Positions 25,608-37,600 of a DNA stretch of 64,000 nucleotides are shown in pieces. Source of the stretch: Glandiceps talaboti (taxonomy: Eukaryota; Hemichordata; Enteropneusta; Spengelidae); NCBI RefSeq assembly GCF_964340395.1, contig NC_135559.1:13550759-13614758 (forward strand), given 5' to 3'. The position numbers and the translations under genes are program-made. A model generated the notes under the pieces. It saw nothing but the letters and a program-made list of their open reading frames with translations, ran no database searches and was not told the origin of the DNA. Each line of letters begins with the position of its first letter. The first letter of the stretch is position 1.

Positions 25608-28600
25608 GTTTGTGTGCATTAGATATATGTCGTCAGAATATAATTTCAGTGTTATTATTACTCATAATGGTATCAGCAAAGATCGCAGATTCGTCTCATT
25701 TCAAACAGGTTGCCTGAAATCGTTCAGTTTGACCTCGCTGAAACATTGTTACACAGTACACAGTATAATCGAGTCGGTTTCCTGTCTGGACAGGAAGTTG
25801 ATTTGTTCATCCCCATAACACACTTTTACAAATGTAATACAGTACTTTAAGTTAAACACGTGCAGTTCTTCAAAGGATGTGGTCTTGGCATATGTGATTT
25901 CTCGAATTATGAGATTGCATAATTGGGGGGGGGGGGTGTACCCTTACTTACATTTGCAAACCTCAAATTGAATTTTGAGAAAATAATGTTTTCAGTTTCA
26001 CAAATTTTTTACTGACAAACTGAAGAACGAGGTTGATCTTGAGTTTCTAGTGCAAAATTGAAGAAAAGGAGATTATTATCTCAAGAATAAAAATCCGCTT
26101 GAATATATGCATGTACAAAATCTAACATAATATACTATTATATTGTTTTTTCATAATATCATTATGAAATTTTCTATTTTCAACATTACACTACTTATCC
26201 AAGGCATCCTATTCAAGTGTAATGTATTTAGTTTTATCACTCGGGATGTCTGTAAGCAATACCTCAATATGAGCTTTTTTGCATGGGAGTCAGAAAATAC
26301 TACTGCATGCTCAAGATGACATGATCGACGCACTGTATAATGCATGAAAGCATACAACAATTGAGGCACATGAGCGCCTAGTAACATTCATACTCAAACC
26401 AGGTCAAATTGACAGGTTGTCAAGGGCAACATGGTATTAAATCTCATATATATATAGACTTAAAGATTCATTACTAAGTTTGTGCTCAGTATAAGGCCAG
26501 GTTTAATTGTCAATGTCACTTATGTATAGGGAGAGCAATTGTAGAAGACTTATTGATTTACAATAACGGTGACTTTGTCAGTCTAAATATCGAAACTGTA
26601 ATATTTTCATTTGTAATATGGGCATATTGGTAATATCATAAGTATAGGCAAAGCCCATACGCTCGCACAGGGTAGATTCATTTGTGACCGGCTGCCGACA
26701 CGATGATAATTTGTAGATAGCACCCTTCGCATGGAGAATGCGCATAACATATAGAATCTTGGGATTTGTTGTTTTTACTTTAATCAACACTATTGGCCCT
26801 TTACCAGGTGTACACAAAGACAAGCTATTGTCAACCAATGATTAAAGAGTCTTGGGATTTGTTGTTTTTACTTTAATCAACACTATTGGCCCTTTACCAG
26901 GTGTTCACAAAGACAAGCTATGGTCAACCAATGATTAAAGAGTCTTGGGATTTGTTGTTTTTACTTTAATCAACACTATTGGCCCTTTACCAGGTGTACA
27001 CTAGCAAAGACAAGCTATGTCAACCAATGATTAAAGAGTCTTGGGATTTGTTGTTTTTACTTTATTCAACACTATTGGCCCTTTACCAGGTGTACACTAT
27101 TAAAGCTAGCCAGTCAATGAACTTGTCAAACAGTCGTGTTGATTTGTTGTTTTTGTTTATCACTATTGGACTTTTACCAGATGTACACTGGGCTAGCTAG
27201 GGTCAATGATTCATTGAACTTGTCAAAGAGTGATGTAGCCTAGATTAGTCATTGGCTTTCAAATCTAGCGATCCCTCCAAGTTGGAATAAGATCTTCAGA
27301 TTTAAAAGCCACCAGATAGGCTCTAGACTAAGAGTCATGGTGATTTGTTGTTTTTCTTTATTACTATTGGCCCTTTACCAGGTGTACACTGAGGCTAGCA
27401 GGTCAATGAACTTGTCAAAGAGTCATGGTGATTTGTTGTTTACCTTTAATGACTATAGTGGCCAGGTGTACACCAGAACTGCTATCAACCTAAATGCAAA
27501 TTTGTGTTTCTTGAAGGTTGTTTTCGATTGGCTTATTCTTATCAAAGGGACCCCAGCAACCAATCAGAGAGTTAACCTGAAGTATGTAATCTACCAATCA
27601 CTAACTATGTTATTAGTGATGTTGGTTAAAGGTGATTCAAAATGCTCACATTCACTATCGCTAATTTGCTAGACGACATGTTTGTGAAATGCATTCTGGT
27701 TTTAAAACTTTTCAAAAGCGTCTGCAAACACCTTAAAATGACCCTTTTTCAGTCACTTCCCTTCGGATTTACTTCGAGAGTTTTCGGGTATTTCCGGTCC
27801 CACCTAGGCCACGGGATTTTATGACGTCATAAGGGGTATACGTTAGCACTAAGACTATGACGAGCGTAGTCACTAGGTGAATAAAACTCAACAGCATTGT
27901 GAAAAAATACATTGCTAGTGGTTGTAACAGACATCAGTAAACAAAAACTACACTCTACATGTCTTATTAACCAACATTTACCGATATTTACTCACATTTT
28001 CTCCACTAATTGGCAGTGTCTGTGGGTATAAATGCTAAAATATTATCTCCCCATATTATGGCAAAATAAATCAAAACGGCTCGACTACAGTGTAGATATA
28101 CATAAACACTTGTAATGTCGGTCGCGTGTTTCAATTTATTTATCTGATTTTTTTTATTATTTGCCGAGGAGAAGCATTACAATATCTTCGACATGCATGG
28201 CGTCGACAGCATATTTTAGCCCACTATACTCACTGATGTCGCCTTTTGAACGGCGCATTTAGCAACAAAGTAAACATATTTATCTTGAATAAATAAACTA
28301 GCTATTAGATTGCCATATTATCAGCAATAAAATTGTAAAGAATTGAGGAAATTTCGTGAGTTTAGTGTTGTCATTTACATGACTTTAGCAACTCGTCTGG
28401 AAGAAAACTTGTATGGTTTCCCTTGTTGCGATATCACTTAATTTAATGCAACAAGCCTATTTAATATTCATTAGAAGAATTTTGTAACGAATCATGGTAT
28501 TCGAAGTATACAGTTTAGGAAACCAACAAATCAAATATCGCGATGTGTTAATGATATTAAATATGATTGGACAATATTGACGTCGGCAATCAAGGTCGTG

Positions 28601-31544
28601 ACCCCAGCACATGGTTATGAAAGAAAGCCTGCAACTAGATACTTAGCCACGTCCGGTCCAATTTCTCAGGGTTTGTTTTGAAGTTAGAGACGTTATTTCT
28701 GTACAACTTGAAGAATTTTACAATATATCTGATTGATAAATATGGATTACATCAACACGTGGATAAATTTAACCCGACACGAATGTGCGCTGTGCTCTCC
28801 CGATTCCATACGTACATTGTACATACACTGCTTCAACTTTAATCGGCGGAACTATCCTAGTATAAGCTTACTGCCGCGGCCGCGGTGACTGCACAAAACT
28901 TGACAACACTACCCCTCTACCGATATATAATAATCACCTGTATACCGTGATAAAAACAAGCAATAATTCGAGTCCCCAACAAGTCGATGAGACCTCAGTA
29001 CTTCTGTTCATTCCGATCCAAATGCGAGTATCTTAGGTTTTATATGGGTTTCAGACTCGGACTAGAGTATTACGCCCTAGACAATAATAGATGTAAACTT
29101 GTGTTCACAAGCCAAACATGTGACAATACAAGACCACAACGAAAACTGTGAAAAATTTACAGGTCACAGTTCCATTTACATGATGCAATGACTCGGAGCG
29201 TGCTTCCTTATGCTCCGAGCAACTTGAATCGAATCAATTAGTGTATTATGGGACCAACAAATATATTGTGGCACATGTCCCGATACACCTTCTTGAAGTT
29301 TCCCATTGGTATTCTAATAGCTAGTATATTTATTCGAGATGAAATATGTTTACGTTGTTGTTAAATGCACTGTTCAAAAGGCAACGCGAGTACGATTAGG
29401 CTAAAATATGCCGTCCTTGGCCCGGGGATGCCGTCAAAACGTCACGACGGTATCGTATTGCTTCTTATCGGCAAATAATAAAAAATCAGATAAATAAAAG
29501 TCAATGAATGTGAAACACGCGACATTACAAGTGTTTATATATAACTAGTCGAGCCGTTTTGATTTATTTTGCCATAATATGGGGAGATAATATTTTAGCA
29601 TTTATACCCACAGACACTGCCAATTAGTGAGAAAATGTGAGTAAATATCGGTAAATGTTGGTTAATAAGACATGTAGAATGTAGTTTTTGTTTACTGATG
29701 TCTGTTACAACCACTAGCAATGTATTTTTTCACAATGCTGTTGAGTTTTATTCACCTAGTGACTACGCTCGTCATAGTCTTAGTGCTAACGTATACCCCT
29801 TATGACGTCATAAAATCCCGTGGTCTAGGTGGGACCGGAAATACCCGAAAACTCTCGAAGTAAATCCGAAGGGAAGTGACTGAAAAAGGGTCATTTTAAG
29901 GTGTTTGCAGACGCTTTTGAAAAGTTTTAAAACCAGAATGCATTTCACAAACATGTCGTCTAGCAAATTAGCGATAGTGAATGTGAGCATTTTGAATCAC
30001 CTTTAATGGTCACCTGTAAAATTAAAATATGACATCTTGTGAGATGTTTTGCATGTATTATTTTCATCTGTTTTCAAAATAATTTTCACAAGCTGTGTGT
30101 TTATACAAAGATGTTAGATCGTTCTTATATCAGACAAGTTGTCACTTCTGTAACAATATATAACCAGGTGTATAAATAGTAATATGCAAATATTATGTAA
30201 ATTATGTAACCTTATATGCAAATTACTGACTTGCAAGCATATGGCAGCATGGTATTTGAGTTCACTATCTTCTTGATAAATTATACTGATCACATCATAG
30301 TTTGATTATATCACTAAGGTGAAATTAGATTTCTAATGATGATTTTTTTTTTAAATGAATATATTTTGAAGAATTAGGAGACTTAAAAAAAAATCCCCCA
30401 ATTGATGGTGCCAATCTAGAAAGACTATGATATATTTATACCATGCATAGGCCAAAATATGGAATATATACTAGATGGTTGTTGTACGTCATGACAACGC
30501 GTGTTTATGTAACTAGTTCTGCTGTGTTCGAAATAATAGTCAAAACGTTCCAAATTGCTATTACTTTCCATTACTTGACATTACTGACACTGGTATAATT
30601 ACGTTATTTTCCAATATTTTGCTTGTGACCTAATGGTTGTCAATACTGTCTAGCGACTGGTATTTACAAAGCCCCTTAGGTCACTCGTATTTTCCTTGGC
30701 TGAACGAAGAAAAATGTTGGAGAATAACATCTAATTAACGATAAGGTAATAGGCTTGGTAAAGTTCAGCTGATTTTGTGTTATTTCCTTCCAGAAAATAA
30801 TTAAGTTGCAATTGTTGATTTACATGCCACTTCCACCAAATTTTCAATTTTCTGTTGTAAAAACATCACTCACCATATTCCCAATGTGAGTGGCGCCCTC
30901 TGTGTCAGCATCCATCATGATGAGACTGCAGGGTGTAGGCTTCCTTCTATGACCTCTAACCTTTATCTTTTTTTCTGTCAAGACTATATAACAAGCGAGA
31001 CAATATCACAGTATATAGTATTTTACCCACAAGTCTCTCTGATTTTTGTTGTTGAACATACTATCCTTGCAGTCAGACGAATCTCAGACAAATACAAGTT
31101 TTTGTAAAAACATTTTTGAAATTTTTAATAGAAGCATAGAATTATAGAATTGCAAACATGAGTTTTTGAATACTCATTTTCATCAGTTCTGATATCAAAG
31201 GTTTATTGTTGAATTCGTAGAAGATACTAGTACAAAATTCATAAATTTGTCGATACTTTCTTGAAAGACATGCAGAGTATTTGCTAGGAAACTAAGGAAA
31301 ATATATACATCTGATCTATTAACCGTGTTCAGACACACACAGTTACACTGGCGCTGCACCGGCTTATTTAGTTACAACTGAATGCTTTCAAGCTACCATG
31401 TTTGCATCTCACTCACCACCGTACATAGTCTTAGGGAAGCATAAGACAAGCCAAATTGCAGGAATAGAATAAAATGGTCGGAGAAACCAAAATATAGAAG
31501 AAGTGTAGTGGGTTTTTCATGCAGTGCATTTCAGATTCAGAATA

Positions 31545-31635
<91 letters not shown>

Positions 31636-34600
31636 GGGGATTATAGTGCATGGAGGATATAGGGTTTTTGGTATGAGGTACAATAATCTTATGCAAATAT
31701 TTGCAATTAATGTGATTAGGTAGTTGATCTAATAATAGGATTAACTGATTTCAATAGGTTTATGATTCCTAAAGACAATCAAATTTAATTGAACACCTGG
31801 GTCCTAGAAAAACCAAAAAATTGTGTGGTTTTGAATGGTGTACCTATATACTCTGATTCTTAGCTTGAACAGTGTGTTCCGTTCCAATGGTGAAAATGAT
31901 AACTTATACTGGTATAATGTTCTGTTCCAATGGTGAACTTTTCACAAAGATAGCGTGGACTATGTGGTTCCATTCCATGGTGTATTTTTCAAAAAAAATC
32001 ATTTATACTGTGTGATTTCATTCTAATGATTGTGTGGTTTGGTTCCAGTGGGGAACTTTTCAGAAACATATTATTGGATAGTTTTAAAATGTATTTTTAA
32101 GTTCAGTTGCTGATTTTCAAAATGATTCTTTTTATGTTTGACTTTTGTACTTGCTGAAGCTTGTGTGATCACACCTAGTGATCAAACCCTACCACTATCC
32201 ACACATTTGAAATACAATTCGTTGTCAAATGATTCAGTGATTATTTTTCTATTATCTCTCTCTCCACCATTTAGTCAAATGCCTTTCTCTCTCATGACAT
32301 ACCATTCTTACCACCAACAGTAGTAGTTTAATGAAATGTTGATATAAATATGATGACAGTATTGCATCCTCACGTGACTTATTTAAGGTTGCGTTTGTAG
32401 TAAACTGAACAAAGTAACCAATTACAACTGCCTGTCAGTGTGTGATGGATTACTACTGATATGCACTGTTCACACTTTCCCCAGCAGCAGATTTAGCTAG
32501 ATTTTCAATAGAATTTGTCGCTTTGACCATAGACCCTCCACCAACAGAGGGTCTATGATTTGACTATACATGGAGAGAGAGAGATCGTAAAAAAGAAGCC
32601 CACATGTATAGTTTCTAGACTAATGGAAAGAAACTGCCCCTTCAACGCCATATGTTGTTTGTTACACTCGTTAAGATTTTACCCTGAATAAAAATATGTT
32701 ATAATAATAATATTAACAGTAAAATATGGAAAGTTACAGGCCTTAAAGGTGAGAAGCGTAGAAAAAGAAGGTATTATCATGAGTCATGGTTTGTCATATT
32801 GTATAACTAGATATTGATAGCATTTGGTGTTTGCTGTAACCGTAGGCCAAATATGTAATAAATAGTGTGTTTCCGATAACATGACTAACTACAAGTTTGA
32901 GGCCCCCCCCCCCCCCAAAAAAAGTAAGGCCTAAAAAAATTGTTTGGTTTCTGTTACCCAACCCCACCTAGTTTTTCACGCCGACCCTAAACATTTGTTT
33001 ACATATTTAAGGAAAAAATAATAAAATTTTTGCAATTGTGAAGTTTTACACACAAAAAAGTGCATGCGAAAACTGACATCAACTGTTCTAATAAAACTGT
33101 TCTTCCAATCTGTAATGGTTGTACATCTGATGAGAAGTAACCATATGATAAACAATGGTAACTAACTGAACTAGATACTCACATATGAAAAAACAAATAC
33201 ATGTATATATAAAAAAATAGAATAAAAAATCTACCTACCCCACCTATTCTAAAATTGAGCATAATCGGAACCACACAATTTTTTTTGTTAGGCTTAAAAT
33301 GGTAACAATTTACCTCTATTCCCATGTACTACATCTTCATGGCTTTGCCTTGTCTTTGGTCACTTTTTTAAAAAAAATCATATCCCAGTCAGAAAAACCA
33401 GGTCTTAGACTCTAACAGTACAGTCTGCATAACGTGTTCGTCTACTTAACTTATAATTGTCTTCATTTACTTATTTTACACCTCATCAAACTCTCACAGA
33501 AGTATTGCGACCAACGAGAATCTTAATCTTGGGGTCGAAGTAATTTTTAGAAAATCAAAGTACAATAACATAACATTCCAACTTACTTACCCTATTTTCG
33601 AAATCATATCAGAAACAAACATTTTTTTTTAATTTTGCTTTCGACAAAATCAAAATTTATGTTTTCTGTCCCCAGTAAATAAAATTGAAGTTGCTTATTT
33701 ATTTTAATGTACTGTAAACATGGAAATTTTAGCTAAAGTCTTATTTTTGATTATGTACCCTGGACTACTGTAAATAAACAAACACAAGTAAAAATATGCA
33801 CTATAAAACGCTAAAAATAAAAATTTCGAATTATCTTGCAATCTTTGCAGGATTAGATGTATTATTTGTTAATTTCATAACAGTTTAGAGCGTTGCCATG
33901 GTTTCACCATCACAACTTAAGTGCTTAAAGGTGAGATGGGCAAAGATGAATATGTTAATTAGTGTATATTTTTAGCTGTTATCTGTTACTCACTGATTCC
34001 ATTGAAGGCCATTGATGCGAGGACACTGAGTCAGTAATATTGTAATATTAATACAGTCATGGAAAAACAGGACCAAAATGGTATTTATTTTATTTATGTA
34101 TCGATATTTTTTGTTGGCAGAATTAATGGATTATGTATGTCCAATGTGGTATACTTGTAATACATGTGTTATATCATCACAGAGTAAGGAAAATTGGGAA
34201 ATACTGATACAGGGTATCATAACATCTGAGCATGGTTTTTATAACTGATTGGAAACCAGGCAGTGCTAAGGTTTGTGAATGTAATGTTAACAGAGTAGGG
34301 AATCTAGTAAAATTACATAGATTCATTGCCATTCCGTTTGGTGCGGAGTCTTGTAGGGGAATTCGGGTAGACTTTACTTGCAAACAATATGGGGGTTAGG
34401 GGTGGAGGGGTTGGGGTTGGGGTTGGGGTTGACAAGCTGATTTTATCTCCTATAATTGCCTATGACATTACAGGTAAAACATTATTGCACTTTGACAAGG
34501 CCACAAATTTAACTATGCTTCAGTCATCGTCAGATTTAGCCAGGTGAACTGTTTCAACTAAAATTTTCTATTGATTTCCATATGTTTAAAGATTCACCTT

Positions 34601-37600
34601 ATAAATTTGGTAGTCTAGATACAATGTTTAGTAGTCTATGTGTCCTAGTGCTAATTTGGTAGTCTAGATACAATGTTTAGTAGTCTATGTGCCCTGGACT
34701 ACTGCTAATTCGGTAGTCTAGATACAATGTTTAGTAGTCTATGTGTCCTGGACTACTGCTAATTTGGTAGTCAAGATACAATGTTTAGTAGTCTATGAGT
34801 CCTGGACTACTGCTAATTTGGTAGTCTAGATACAAAGTTTAGTAGTCTATGTGTCCTGTACTACTGCTAATTTGGTGGTCTTGATACAATGTTTAGTAGT
34901 CTATGTACCCTGGACTACTGCTAATTTGGTAGTCTAGATACAATGTTTAGTAGTCTATGTGTCCTGTACTACTGCTAATTTGGTGGTCTAGATACAATGT
35001 TTAGTAGTCTATGTACCCTGCTGTTGCTGTTTTTGACAAACATATGTAATAATAACAGAACCCTGACATGTGAATACAGGTGTGTTATATGCCCTCATCG
35101 TTACGGTGACTATACCCGGTACCACTTGCTACAGTTAAGTACAGCTACATAGAACATATACCACAAGCTCTTGTGCAAATACATGGAGTACAAGCCACAC
35201 TTACATTCACGCATCATCATGGGATTCTCTGTCATAGGTCTAAGGTACAAGCAGATTTGATAGCGTGTTAGGCATTGTGACAGACGAGAGTACTTCTATG
35301 TACAAACACATAATTTCACCACTTGACTCACAGTCAGTAAAGAACTCTGTCAATAGCAGATTACCACTCATTCATATAAATACACACACACAATGGAATT
35401 CATGGACTGACAGATAAAAAATACACAGATGAATACTTGAATGCATTTCATATTGTTTAGTTTATTGCATGAAAGACCACAGACCCAGAAAGCATACAAA
35501 ATATACAAAAGAAAAAAATACAAAACAACTGGTGAAGAGACTCAAAGACTTTTAAGTTACCTACTATAAATACTGCCGATAGCTGTATGACAGATGTTTT
35601 ACTGTTATTCTCCAATATATTTCAGCCAAGGAAAATACTCGTGACCTAAGGGACCCTTGTCGACGAGTAGTGACAACCTTTAGGTCACGAGTATTTTCTG
35701 GCTAACTGAAAGAAAATATTGGGGAATAATATAATTATGCCATTGTCAGTAATAATATGAGTAAAAAATCAGGGAAAGCACCGTAATGGCAATTTTGAGC
35801 GTTTTGACTCATATTTCGAACACAGCAGAACCAATGACGTGCACATGCGCTGTGTGACATGTGCACATATTGTTGTGATGTAGAACGACCAGAGTATATA
35901 TTCCATATTTTTTGTTAAACCTGGTTCATGCATGCTATACATATCTTTTGTATTCAGTGTTTTTTCGTCAATATTGTAGTTATAGTGTTGAAGCCCCTGA
36001 TGAAACACAACTTTATGGGATGTTAAAAAATCATTTGTGTGCTCATTTATTGCTACTATTTGTTTGTATTCTGACATTTGCTTTGATGTAATCAAATAGT
36101 ATGTGTACTTTTGTATGTATTCTGATATTTGCTTCAGTGTAACCAAATAGTATGTGTAATGTGAAACACTGGATAAGGCCATAAGGTGCTGGTACTGAGC
36201 ACATAAAAAAAATTCAAGCAAGGAAAATATCAGGGCTACTGTAATCAAGCACATTTTTTAGTGCTTTTTGTAACATTTTCATTTCAAAATGGCTGCCAAG
36301 TTTCCAAAAGTGTGTAGAAAGATAAAGCAGGCACTCTTTTAAAAACTACAAAGTGAATTAACATCTAGATCTTTTACGTTCTCATGAACAACTTGGTTTA
36401 TACTTTCATACAGCAGAATTGGAAAATTTTTGAGGGACGATCGCACAATTTCTTCCAAGCTCAATAAATGAACTTTGGTTATTTAAGAATTGAGTGGTTC
36501 TGACATCAGAGTGATTGCTGAGTTTCAGTTAAGCACTTCTGACTAAATTTCAAAAACTTTCACAACTGCCAGAACTGGAACATGTTTTGTATTTACTGCT
36601 GAGATGTTGATTAGTTGATTAAAATTTTTACTTCTAATGTGAGATATAGTACTGGGTTTCTGGTTAGTATTTTGATGTGTTTGCAATGTTTTTACATAAT
36701 GTAATAGCTAGATCATATTAATTCTATTTTCACCATGGTTTTTACGTCATTTTTCACACTTGTGAATATTTGTTATGGGGAGAAGGAACGGGTACGTCTA
36801 AACAAACAAGAATAATTTATTGAGTTTGTGTGACATCGTATGATTGTCCCCAAAGCATTTTGTCAGTGGTTTGTCATATTTTGTTGTTAATTTTTACTTT
36901 TGGTAGACATTTCACAGTATTGACATACTTTTCATCTGTTTATCCTTAGACGATGAACATTTTGAAATTCTTGACCTGACAAGGGAAAGACGTCATGAAT
37001 TGATAGAGAAAGTCTTGGGAGATGTGACGACGAAAGGAGCTGTCACACAACTTGCCATTGGTGGTGCTACAGGATGGTACGTATTACAACTGCTGACATT
37101 AGACCATGGACAAACGAAACCTTATAGTATTACAAACAGGGAAAGTAAACAAATGAATTGGATTGATAACACTTGTCACAGCATATTGGAAGTACAGAGA
37201 GACTTGTATTGCATGTCATCATTTGATAAGAACAGTTTTATGGCCTCTTTACATAATAGTTCACAAGTTCATGAAGAAATTTCCAGTTACCCTGGCATTT
37301 CATGTGCACATAAAGAACAATTTTCATAACATGTTCAGTGATATGATGCCTTACAGGAAAATATCTTCACACAGCTTTTACAAAACTTTAACATTTTGAT
37401 TTTGGCAGGGTGTCAGGATATGTCTTCCAAAAAGTTGGAAGAGCAGCGGCAACAGCAGTAGGTGGTGGACTTCTACTCCTTAGGGTATGTAGTTGAAGAT
37501 CTTCTGTTAAACTGCTTGAAATGTTGTACAGTAATGATACAATCTATTGACATTGCATATAACGAAAGTTACCAAACACACACATTTGTGAGTGTCGCCT

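Larger units (their letters stand above)
27630..30002. mobile_element. 2.37-kb fold-back element with about 0.7-kb terminal inverted repeats
   Basis: The left end AGGTGATTCAAAATGC is mirrored by the right end at 30002. TTAA flanks both ends (27626-27629 and 30003-30006), and similarity stops there, so the borders are sharp. The outer roughly 500 bp of each arm are nearly identical, while the inner roughly 200 bp are clearly diverged. The approximately 1-kb centre (28330-29300) has no recognisable transposase. TTAA duplication suggests piggyBac-type mobilisation, but a TA target (Tc1/mariner-like) fits the same bases. It is non-autonomous as seen. Confidence 0.8.
25608..36949 (+). other. Putative FUNDC1 intron 1, repeat-rich
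   Basis: No coding exon is recognised apart from repeat-derived open frames. The interval holds a 93-bp minisatellite (26750-27480), a 2.37-kb fold-back element (27630-30002), a GT microsatellite (31547-31632), a copy of the GGCCT-ended element (32926-33295), hairpin repeats (30445-30735 and 35605-35925), a 54-bp minisatellite (34608-35020) and a TIR element abutting FUNDC1 exon 2 (36457-36836). If the candidate exon 1 is wrong, part of this is intergenic. Confidence 0.5.

Noticed and set aside
27642-27824. 60-codon frame duplicated in mirror image at 29808-29990, at first suggesting a conserved gene pair.
   Set aside because: It lies entirely within the inverted arms of the fold-back element; identity reflects the whole arm, not coding selection.
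35769-36254. 161-codon minus-strand open frame, the longest uninterrupted frame in the window.
   Set aside because: It overlaps the dispersed hairpin repeat and an internal duplication, has no recognisable domain, and lies within the FUNDC1 intron. Probably chance.
36283-36304. ATGGCTGCCAAG as an alternative FUNDC1 first exon close to exon 2.
   Set aside because: The only nearby donor (AAAA|GTGTGT) leaves phase 0, which does not fit exon 2, and the encoded residues do not resemble the FUNDC1 leader.
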